NCBI GenBank assembly: GCA_028583415.1
Contig: CM053265.1
Coordinates: forward strand, 23,940,830-24,004,829
Length of the DNA stretch: 64,000 nt
Direction: 5' to 3'
DNA from: Protea cynaroides
Lineage: Eukaryota > Streptophyta > Magnoliopsida > Proteales > Proteaceae
Below, piece by piece: positions 55,763 through 64,000 of this stretch. Below the pieces are notes generated by a model, which was not told where the DNA came from, ran no database searches, and saw only the letters and a list, made by a program, of their open reading frames with translations. Every line of letters starts with the position of its first letter. Positions within the stretch are counted from its first letter, which is position 1. A program made the position numbers and the translations under genes.

Positions 55763-56270
55763 CCATTCTTGAACCCGGAGTGGAAGATCTCTCTCTGTCC
55801 GAATTCGAATGACTTCTCCAACCACCGTCATTGCTAGCTGTTGAACCTCCCCATCCACTGCCAATGGATACTCCTCCCGATGAGCCACCAGTTGCAGGGC
55901 TCTTCATTGGTACCATAGCAGCAACTGATCGAATTGACGGCGTTGAACCCGGAGGGGGGTCATCAATGTGTCTTTGGAAATATGCCACAAGGCGGTCAAT
56001 GTCCTCAAAATCTCTTTGTCGAAACCTGAACCCTTTAGGATACAAACCAATATACTCATGATGAGGGTTTGTGCTTCTTATATAGGACAAAATAAAAGTT
56101 CCTGGATGCTCATGACAAATCCCAAAACAGTAAACAATCCTCAAGGGATGCTCTGATTTCTCAATTCTTAACAGGTCATCAATCTCTGCTTTTGAACCCT
56201 TCTTGAATTTCCGATAACTAAGCATAGTCTTCAAGTGTGTTACGAGTGGGTCAACATAGCGATCCATAAC
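55763..56270 (-). CDS. SPT6L: SPT6L exon encoding the SH2 region
   Basis: A 508-bp internal exon of 169 codons. The acceptor AACTGTAG ends at 56271 and the donor GTAAAC starts at 55762. Residues about 1-105 form the second half of the tandem SH2 region of SPT6: MDRYVDPLVTHLKTML, then FKKGSKAEIDDLLRIEK. Next come HPGTFILSYIRSTNPHHEY (about 54-72) and GLYPKGFRFR ... DIDRLVAYFQRHIDD (about 76-103). Then SIRSVAAMVPMKSPA and a Gly/Ser/Trp-rich stretch (GSGWGG, GGWRSHS). SPT6 is a conserved histone chaperone travelling with RNA polymerase II; its tandem SH2 binds the phosphorylated polymerase. The first Met is not a start codon. The frame is intact, which argues for a working gene. Its upstream exons are not in the window. 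Confidence 0.92.
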
Positions 56271-56396
56271 CTACAGTTAAGGCGGAAAGCATAAATATGT
56301 TAGATGTCAAACCAACAAGGTAACAAGAATAACAACAATAACGCCTTATCCCAACTCAACATGGTGAACCAAAAATGTAAAGCAACTACACAACAA

Positions 56397-56463
<67 letters not shown>

Positions 56464-56603
56464 GAGGTTCTTTCACAGTCCACATGGCAGGATAATGTGG
56501 CAAGTCCAACCATCAGATAGCGAGGAGAAAGGGCCTGGATAAGCCACATCCAAATTTCAAACTCAAACTCAACCATATCTCCTCTGTATGTCCATGTACA
56601 CTA
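56271..56603. other. intron start region upstream of the SH2 exon, with (TA)n
   Basis: A (TA)n run of about 60 bp at 56401-56460. Otherwise AT-rich intron DNA up to the target duplication CACTA of the solo LTR at 56604. Confidence 0.7.
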
Positions 56604-56955
56604 TGTAATACCCCAGTCAGTATAATAGGGGTATTAATGTAATCTTTTCTTTCTTAACAGGAAATAATGAAGTTGATGGCTAAGGGAAGGACATTTTTGG
56701 AATTTCCCTATCACTTGTGGATGAGTTTCCTAACATTATTTATGAATAAAATATTTTATAAACTATGTTGTATTATTAAAATGTATGTCACGATGCATTG
56801 AAAATGTATAACATGTAAGTCTAGAAACCTAGATGATTTTCATGCATGCAAAGGGTTACAATATATGTATAATTAAATTTTTGTCTTGTATGACAAATTG
56901 AGCCAAGTAGCCTAGTGGCTTGGCTTGAGCCATACAAGAGGTAGGTCAAGGATTT

Positions 56956-57365
56956 TGTAACAAAATTGAAAAATAAGAGAAGATGGAGAGCATCAATGTG
57001 TCTTAGAGAGCAGCAAAATCGTTAGCCACTCTCTCCCTTCTAAATTTCATATATATAAATAAAGAGTTCAGATTACAATAGAGGTCTAAACCAAAGCTAC
57101 CACAAAGGGATTGTAATGTCCTAACTAATATAGGAAAATTATCTAACTAGAATTGTAGACTAGATAATACTGTGGAGTCCTATTCCAACTCAGCAATCAA
57201 CAATTGTAGAGTCCTTCTCCAACTGTGCAGCAGAAGTAAGGAGTCCTACAAAAGCAAGGAGTCCTACAAAAGCAAAGAGTCCTATGTGCAGGTCAATGAG
57301 TCCCACACAATGAGGACTGTGAGTAAGTCCCATCGTGTGGACTGTTTATGTAGTGTAGTTTAAGA
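56956..57365 (-). mobile_element. inverted copia solo LTR, 410 bp
   Basis: Its reverse complement aligns along its length with the LTR at 61004-61447 (AGTTGGAATAGGACTC, GTTAGGACA, GGTAGCTTTGGTTT, TTATATATAT, GCTAACGATT). Flanks GATTT (56951-56955) and GATTC (57366-57370) match at four of five. Three near-copies of AGGAGTCCTACAAAAGC lie at 57238-57285. Confidence 0.8.
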
Positions 57366-58256
57366 GATTCAAACCCCTCTTGAGCGTAAAAATAAAGGTA
57401 GGTTTTGGAATTTTATTATGTTAGTTAGTGGTGGTCCCCATTTTCTTAGGGGCAGCACCCTATTGGCTAAGAGAAGAAGAACCATTTGAGGTAGTGCAAA
57501 TCCTAAGTGGAAAATGAACTCCTAGGTGGCAGCATATGAGTGGAAAAGGGTGATGCTAGTGGAATGATAAGTTTAATGGTGGGTGATGTGGCAGCCCATT
57601 ATTGGATTGCCAAATTAATGTTAAATTTGATTGGTATGGTAATTTTATAAATAAGGAGAGTACATGAGCAATCTTGGTCCCTCAAAAGAAAAAGTACCCA
57701 TTTGGGGAAAAAAAAAAAAAACTTCCACATTTTCATGCAACGGAATATTCAAAGGGTAAAATGGGCATTAGACATTTAAAAGGGTGCCAAAGTGGTATGG
57801 CCTAAAAGTCATTCAAGTGTTTTTATTAGATGTGCATGAGGGCATTTTGGATATTTTATAATTCATTTGAAAATCAAAATGAAAGTATAAATTTGGAAGT
57901 GCAAACAAAATTTTATTTTGTTAATATTTTGAAAAATCATTGGAAGCGAGTTGTGCTCCTGAGCTAATTTTTCAAGAAGAAAGCTCAACGCTTGAAAAAT
58001 ACATGAGTTGCAAAAATTTTCAAAGAAGCAAGTGCTGAAATTGATCTTGTTAAGGAGCAACACAAACTGAAATTGAGCTTGTCTTTGAGGTATGCATCAT
58101 TTACACAATTTATACTTAAGATATGGAACAATGCATTTTAGTATCCATGGATTACAATGAAAACTTAAGACCTTGAAGGTCCTTTAAGGGCAGCTTTCGA
58201 AAGGTTGAAAATGACTTTTAATTATTTTTTATATAACATGAATGGAGCATTGGATT

Positions 58257-58436
58257 CAAAAAAAAAAAAAAAGGAGACGTCCCAGTGCACGAGGCTCCCA
58301 CTACTGCAGGGTCTAGGGAGGACAAAATGTACACAGCCTTACCCCCACAACGTGGAGAGGCTGTTTCTATGTTTCGAACCCGTAACCACCAAGTTGCAAT
58401 ATGACAACCTTACCGTCACACCAAGGCTCGCCCTCT
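58257..58436 (-). mobile_element. tRNA-derived SINE (Au-like)
   Basis: The minus strand begins AGAGGGCGAGCCTTGGTGTG and has an A-box-like TGGTGTGACGGTAAGG (58424-58409) and B-box GGTTCGAAAC (58380-58371). It ends in a T run complementary to the A run at 58257-58272. Length and boxes suit a plant Au-type SINE. No functional tRNA fold is expected. Confidence 0.75.
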
Positions 58437-60544
58437 AGATCAAAGAATTCAAAGGAGATAAAAAATAAATGAATGGAATGAGATTTCTAGTTGAGTGTTA
58501 GAACACTATTTTAAAGGTAGAAGATGGGTGAAGAGAGTCACACTTCACCCAATATGACCAAATTAATGAACCAAAATTTTGGTTTAAACCATTCCTTGGT
58601 TGACCTGTTCTCGACTGGCAAATTGACCTCTGCTTAGTCCAAACCCCATAGCTTCCTGTATATAACTCGGAATCCAATGATTCCAGTATCAGTGGGAAGC
58701 TATTTGAACGCCCAACATATTGTAAAGAAATAGCTATCTTCTAATTAGACTTATATCATGCTCAAAATTTTGATTGAAGTAAGTACCAAAACACTGGGCA
58801 GCTTCATTGATCTGATTCTTGTTTTGGTTGAAAGATAACCCAAAGATATAAGATATTCATGTTTTCACTCAGAACCAAATCTTGATATAAGACCTTTCAA
58901 ATATTTACACAAGACAGTAGAAGTATAGGAAATAGAAAATTTTGGAAGTAAGACAAGATCACTAAGGCATGGAATTTTTGGGTTTGGGCTTTCACCCAAA
59001 ACCCCAAGATAGAACTTAGAACTTGTTGAGACATGTTTAAACAGTATTTGTCAATGATATTACATATGAGTGGAATGATATATAATTCAAAATAAATTTT
59101 GTTGAGGTCATTTGGACTTAACCAAAAAATGTTAAAGGCAAGGAATTCTTTTTGAAATTTTGGGTTGGATCTTCAACAAAAACTCCAAACCATTGCTAAA
59201 AACCTATTAGAGCATATTTAAATGTATAATTAAGAACAATCACATATAATTGGAAGTAAATGGAAACCAAATTGAAACATTAGATGTTTATTTGGAATTT
59301 TAGGAGAATTTTCACTAAGACATGAAAATTTAGGTAGTTCTTCACCTAAATTTCTAAAATAGGATTAAAGGGGACTGTAAGAGACATATTAGGAATATTA
59401 TTATACAATAATATACATGAAGGAAAAACTGAAATGGACTTTTAATGATTAATAGGTGTTCAGCTTTAAACTTAGCCAAGAATCTCACAAAGAGAGGGAT
59501 TTTGAGAAAAACCTTGAGGTGAGGGTTTTATCCACCTTACTGTTTTATGAATATAATTTGTTGTATGCTTTCATAGATATGAGTATTATGTGATGACTAT
59601 TATGACTTATGATAGAAAAAATGAGTATTATGTTATGAAAACAGAATTTTGTTTATCTAAGTTTACTCATTGCTATATATATGAAAGAAAGTGTGAATGA
59701 AATGTTTTATGCATATGTTGAAGTAAAAGCATGAAACCATGAAAATGAATGGATGGAAAGGTTTAGGAAACCATTTGAAGCAAAGAACTTCAGGAACGCC
59801 AATACAATGGGGTATTGAGAATATGACCGGATGTATCCGGGTATTCAAGATACTAAACCAAAAATGTAATGAAATGAAATGAAAGAGGCAAAAAACTTGA
59901 GGCAAAAAACCTTTGGGTGTGCCAACGTAGTGGGGTATGAGAATATGACCAGAAGTATCTAGTTATTCAAAATACCCTCCCACATGCTATAGAAATGAAA
60001 GAATGAAAGTCATGACATGAAATTAAGTTTCTATATATTTCACTCAATCTTACTTTATATCATGCATGGAATGAATGATATGGATGCCAGTAGCAGTAGG
60101 AACGATTTACCTTCACTGAGCCCGATGGGCTCACTCCCCTTTATGGATGTTTTACAGATTTGGAGCAGGACCGTCAAGCTTGAGGTGATGAGACTATGGA
60201 AATGTTTCTGTCCCACTCATTGGGGCATCTTTTGCTAGGATTGTAGTTTTCAGTTTCTGGTTTTCATGTTTATTGTATATTGGGCAAGTGACATGTACTT
60301 AGTTTATGCCACCAGGTGTTGATAAGTAAAGTTAAACATGTTTCAAAAAAAAAAAAAATTGCAAGACTTCCGCTGTGTATGTTATGTTTAATTTTATGCC
60401 ATGTATTTATGTTATGTGAAAGAATAAGAACAGATTAATATTAAGTAAGCTTTGGACTGTCTGTCTCATTTTATCTGGATCTTGCGAATAACACCGACAT
60501 GATGCCACATGACCCACGTAGGGGTGTGGGGGTGTTACACACTC

Positions 60545-61003
60545 AATAGTTTGTGCACCCTCTCTATAGTCTTGAATTTATCATTTACCACTTGGAAAAT
60601 CCTGTTAGAACTGAAACTTGTCATGGGGATGGGAATTTGGGGCCTTCATGTCCACAAGATTTAAGCCCATCTAATCATGCCAAGTGGCAGAAAAAAGGTG
60701 GACTATGTAGAAATGGCTCTCCGCGACAACTGAGGAAACTTTTATACACAAACTAGAAGATTACTAGAAGAACTAGAATTCAAAATCAAATTAACCAATG
60801 ACCTATCAATTATTGTAAAGGAGAGTTGGAATCATGTGAGAAAAGTTACTGAAAAAAGAGGACAGAACAATAGCAGTCCACTCAGCAATAAGAAAATCCA
60901 TCCTTGCAAATTTGAATCAAGATGGCTGCATGTATTCTGACAAGAGTTGCAGAAGAACACCAATCCAAATCCTGGCTAAAAGCCAGATATTGGATATGGG
61001 TTA
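60545..61003. other. unassigned stretch between the solo LTR and the copia element
   Basis: AT-rich; nothing recognised beyond short random frames. Confidence 0.6.
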
Positions 61004-61447
61004 TGTTAAACTGCCCAAACGATAGGAACTGCTGAACAGTCCACACAATAGGAACTGCCGAGGAGTCCTCATCGTGTAGGACTTCTTGCTTATGCGGCGG
61101 AGTTGGAGGAGGACTTTACAGTCCTTGGTTGTTGAGTTGGAATAGGACTCTACAGTCCTATCTAATCTACAGTTATAGTTAGATATTATTCCTATTTTAG
61201 TTAGGACACTAAAGTCCTTTCTTATCTAAAGTTCTGGACTGATAGGTAGTCTATTTGCTGTAGTATTTGCGGTAGCTTTGGTTTGGAATTCTTTTGTAAC
61301 CTGGACTCTTGATTTATATATATAATATTCAGGAGATAAGAGTTGCTAACGATTCTGCTTCTCTCCAACACAATCGACCTCACTTCTTCTCTTCCTATTC
61401 TCCAAACTCTCTCTCAGTTCCGGTTTGTTTTTTTTCAATTTGCTTCA
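61004..61447 (+). mobile_element. copia 5' LTR with TATA box
   Basis: Starts TGTTAAACTGCC, ends GCTTCA, 444 bp. Likely TATA box TTATATATATAA at about 61314-61325. Internal near-repeats of AGTCCT. Confidence 0.8.
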
Positions 61448-61458
61448 TGGTATCAGAG
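61448..61458 (+). other. primer-binding site
   Basis: TGGTATCAGAG, initiator-Met type, directly abutting the LTR end. Confidence 0.9.
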
Positions 61459-62037
61459 ACTATCGATCAGAATTAGTCTCTACTAACGTCTGGGTTTGAT
61501 AGGCTCCTACGAAGAACATCCCCTTCTTGGTTGCAGCAACCTGTGCTGCCTTTTATTATGATTGACACCCACTTTATACAGTACTGGATATGCATACAGC
61601 TACTACAAGAGATAATCTGTATTACTGTTGATGTGCTACTGCCATTACTTGCTGCCGCAAGCTGCTACTGCCATGATCTTATGATCTCTTACTGCTGCTG
61701 TCGAGACTGCACTGATCTTATCAGAACAGATCTGATCTGATCTGCTTTACTTCTACCTTCTCGGTATGATTTGCTACTACAAATACCTGATCTGTTGTAC
61801 TGCTGCAAGACTGATCTGATCTGCTGTTGGTCTTATTATCAATTTCGATCAGATCTACTACAAGTTTTGAACTGATACTGTCTGCTCTACTGTTACTGCT
61901 GATGTACCTGCCGTACCTGCTCTTAAGCTCTTTGATACAAGCTTCTAATCAGATCATATTGGATCTGAAGTGTTGGTGACTTCTGCTATCTAATTCATCT
62001 CCTCATTGTTGTAACTGAGGTATTTTACTCACGACTC

Positions 62038-62770
62038 ATGGCCGAATACAAGTCCTTTGTGGATATTTCCTCTCATAATGTTCAGATCACCTCTATCAAA
62101 TTGAAAGGTGTATCTAACTATCGGCTATGGGCACAAGCTGTTCAAACATTCATTCAGTCTAACGGTAAACTACAGTATGTAACTGATGATTCTCCTACTC
62201 TGGGCCCAAAGATGCTTATTCTACCAAAGAATATGAGGATTGGAAGTATGAGAATGCTACCCTCCAGACCTGGCTGTGGAGTAGTATTAAGACATCTATT
62301 GTCTCCAATGTCATGTTCCATAAAACTGCCAAGGATATCTGGATTGACCTCAAGGCAAGCTATGATCAGGATAAGAAAATCTCACGTGTTTATGATCTTT
62401 ATGTGAAGATGTTTAATTTCTCTTTAGGTAATAAATCCATTAGCGAATATTAGTATATTACTATGGTTTTAAAGAAATTATTGAGGAACTCCAGGTTGTT
62501 CAACCACTTACTACTGACCTTCAGCAGTTGACAACTCAACAGTCTAAATTTTACTAGCCGCGGCCGAGGCACCTCTTCTATAAGAGGCTACGGCAATGGT
62601 AGAGGACGTGGACATGGCTCTTCTAGCCATGGTGGACGAACCAATTCTGATAAGGCCAACAGGTATTGTACTCACTATAGGAATACTAATCATAACATTA
62701 ATACTTGTTGGGAAAAGTATGGTCAGCTTGAATGGGCTAATGCCCAGGCCAGCTCTGCTTCTACTGAAGA
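62038..62770 (+). pseudogene. copia gag, broken
   Basis: ATG 62038 starts MAEYKSFVDISSHNVQITSIKLKGVSNYRLWAQA, the usual copia gag opening with the NYxxW motif. After about 58 codons the frame changes, and DWKYENATLQTWLWSSI, KTAKDIWIDLKASYDQD and YDLYVKMFNFSLG follow. Beyond 62570 an RG-rich linker (RGRGTSSIRGYGNGRGRG) and the zinc knuckle follow. The knuckle reads YCTHYRNTNHNINTCW, in which the second Cys has become Tyr (TAT), so it could not bind zinc normally. A leader of about 580 bp precedes the ATG and is rich in GATCTGATCTG-like repeats. Confidence 0.85.
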
Positions 62771-62929
62771 TACATCTGCACTAGCAGTTACCCCTTCAGC
62801 AACGGCACCCACAGCTCGTACTCTCACCTCTCAAATCGAAACATTACTACGGCGGGTTACTCAACTTGAGCAAGCCACTCCATCCTCGTTTGCCATCCTT
62901 ACTTATACAAGAATCACTGCATTACTGTC

Positions 62930-63410
62930 TACTACTTCCCCTACTCCTTGGATTATTGATTCAAGGGCCTCGTGTCACATGACTGATAAGTCCCAAATCT
63001 TTAATTCAATTCAAAATTCTAACACCTATGTCCCAGTTTACCTTGCCGATGGCTCTTCTACCCATGTTACAGGGAAAGGAACGGTACCATTAACTCCTTC
63101 CCTGACCCTGTCTTCGGTTTTACATGTTCCTAAATTGCCCTTTAATTTTATCCCTTAGCTAACTTACTAAAATCTTGAACTGTATTGTCAACTTCTACCC
63201 TTCCTACTATGTTTTTCAGGATCTCAGGACCAGGGAGACAATTGATGGTGGACTTGAGCGTGATGGCCTTTACTACTTTAAGCACATTGAACCACCTACC
63301 ACCACTGCTGCTGCTTCCACCACTACCACACCACTTCAATGGCATCACCATCTTGGTTATCCCTCATTATCAAAGTTACAGCTTCTTATTCCTCATTGCA
63401 AGTCTACCTG
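62930..63410 (+). pseudogene. copia protease and pre-integrase region, broken
   Basis: PWIIDSRASCHMT at about 62945 is the copia protease motif, with the Gly of DSG replaced by Arg. It continues YLADGSSTHVTGKGT and LHVPKLPFNFI, then a stop near 63157. The pre-integrase block DGLYYFKH ... WHHHLGYPSLSKLQLL is open at 63243-63408 in another frame. The element then ends abruptly. Confidence 0.8.
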
Positions 63411-63419
63411 ATGAGGACA

Positions 63420-64000
63420 TCATGGCGAACCCACCTTTTCAAGTGTACTAGCGGAGGAGACATAGGCTCCAACCTTCCCTCCCCTCTTTTGGTTTGATGA
63501 CGAGTTCCGAGGATATCATCTAGCTAGGAACAGCAACGACAAGTTCCGAGGATCTCATCTAGCTAGGGGCAGGAGTGACGACTTCCGAGGATATCATCTA
63601 GCTAGAGGCAGCAACTAGTGGATTACGTGAGTTTTATTCACCAGAGGTGAATTCTTCCCAGCCGGGGAGAATTACTGAGGACATCACATCAGTACCTTTA
63701 TTTTATTATTGATTTAGGACCCGTTTGGTTACATTTTATTTCAGTATTGGTTTTAGATACCGTTTGGTTCTATTTATGCTTTTTTATTTCTATTTCTATT
63801 TCTATTTGACTTAGTCTTTTATTTAGTTATGTCTTTTATTGTAATTAGAAGAGGCGTGGACTCTTCCCACGATTTAGTTTCTTTATTTTATTTGTCTTTT
63901 TTGAGTTAGTATGTGATTAAGATTGTAAAGCCTATATATTAGGCAACTTTTCTAATTGGATTTCATTAACTAAAGAAAAAAAAAAGAAAACTCTCGGCTC
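63420..64000. other. unidentified tail, possibly another retroelement
   Basis: After the copia truncation the sequence changes character: a 39-bp repeat, CT-rich stretches, a TATA-like CCTATATATTAGG near 63930 and an A-rich end. It may be a leader or LTR of another element continuing beyond the window; no terminus could be placed. Confidence 0.4.
63498..63618 (+). repeat. 39-bp tandem repeat, three units, 13-residue periodicity
   Basis: TTCCGAGGAT occurs at 63505, 63544 and 63583, exactly 39 bp apart. In one frame each unit reads D-x-FRG-x-HLAR-x-x-x and the frame stops right after the third unit (AACTAG). Confidence 0.8.

Larger units (their letters stand above)
56604..60539 (+). mobile_element. 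solo LTR of Tekay/Del type, 3.9 kb with nested insertions
   Basis: Begins TGTAATACCCC and ends GGGGGTGTTACA, the same terminal style as the LTR at 4255-6493. Flanks CACTA (56599-56603) and CACTC (60540-60544) match at four of five. No primer site or polypurine tract adjoins, so it is solo. It holds an inverted copia solo LTR and a SINE. Near 59770-59975 two copies of about 145-150 bp share GGGGTAT-TGAGAATATGACC. Confidence 0.7.
61004..63410 (+). mobile_element. truncated Ty1/copia element
   Basis: 5' LTR, primer site, leader, gag and protease/pre-integrase are present and then sequence similarity to copia stops near 63410, before the integrase core. Same family as the inverted solo LTR at 56956-57365. 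No 3' LTR is in the window. Confidence 0.8.

Noticed and set aside
56300..56576. Two minus-strand frames with repeated Ile-Tyr
   Set aside because: They translate the (TA)n microsatellite.
58371..58424. tRNA-like internal promoter boxes
   Set aside because: They belong to a SINE; there is no acceptor stem or anticodon arm for a functional tRNA gene.
56604..64000. Search for earlier SPT6L exons
   Set aside because: No block resembling the S1 or first SH2 region was found on the minus strand; sequence is accounted for mostly by retroelement DNA.

Overview
The window is nuclear DNA of a flowering plant. The evidence is dense nested LTR retrotransposons of typical angiosperm lineages (Tekay/Del-type and Tat-type Ty3/gypsy, several Ty1/copia), plant initiator-Met-tRNA primer sites, a tRNA-derived SINE, hAT-like MITEs, and one recognisable host gene, the plant SPT6-like elongation factor (SPT6L). 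No species call is possible. Nothing bacterial, viral or CRISPR-like was seen. Calls were made by eye from the sequence; domain names come from family knowledge, not from a search.

Layout. 1-6493: the 5' half of a minus-strand Tekay/Del-type element (5' LTR, primer site, an extra plus-strand gene, gag with CCHC knuckle, start of protease). It has inserted into a plus-strand Tat-type element (6494-about 14709) that keeps decayed protease, RT, RNase H and integrase, a large antisense coiled-coil gene, a 112-bp tandem array and a probable 3' LTR. About 15290-23039: a second Tat-type element on the minus strand with a well-bounded 5' LTR (22075-23039) but no visible 3' LTR. 23040-26017: non-coding DNA with degenerate repeats. 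26018-33554: a complete but decayed copia element with two 381-bp LTRs, primer site, polypurine tract and a near-perfect 5-bp target duplication.

35790-56270 holds the end of SPT6L on the minus strand. An SH2-domain exon (55763-56270) and a Gly/Trp/Arg-rich C-terminal exon (35790-36112) are separated by an intron of about 19.65 kb. The intron contains a 14.8-kb LTR element without visible pol (40536-55329, target duplication AGAGG). Its two LTRs contain a solo LTR, a LINE 3' end, two TIR elements, a hAT-like palindromic element and three members of one MITE family. One of those MITEs sits inside another of the same family, both with perfect 8-bp target duplications.

The DNA upstream of the SH2 exon holds a 3.9-kb Tekay-type solo LTR (56604-60539), itself carrying an inverted copia solo LTR and a SINE. 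It is followed by a truncated copia element of the same family as that solo LTR (61004-about 63410) and an unidentified tail with a 39-bp repeat. No earlier SPT6L exon is visible up to 64000, so the preceding intron is at least 7.7 kb or the gene is incomplete here. All mobile-element genes seen carry stops or frameshifts; SPT6L is the only gene here likely to make a host protein.
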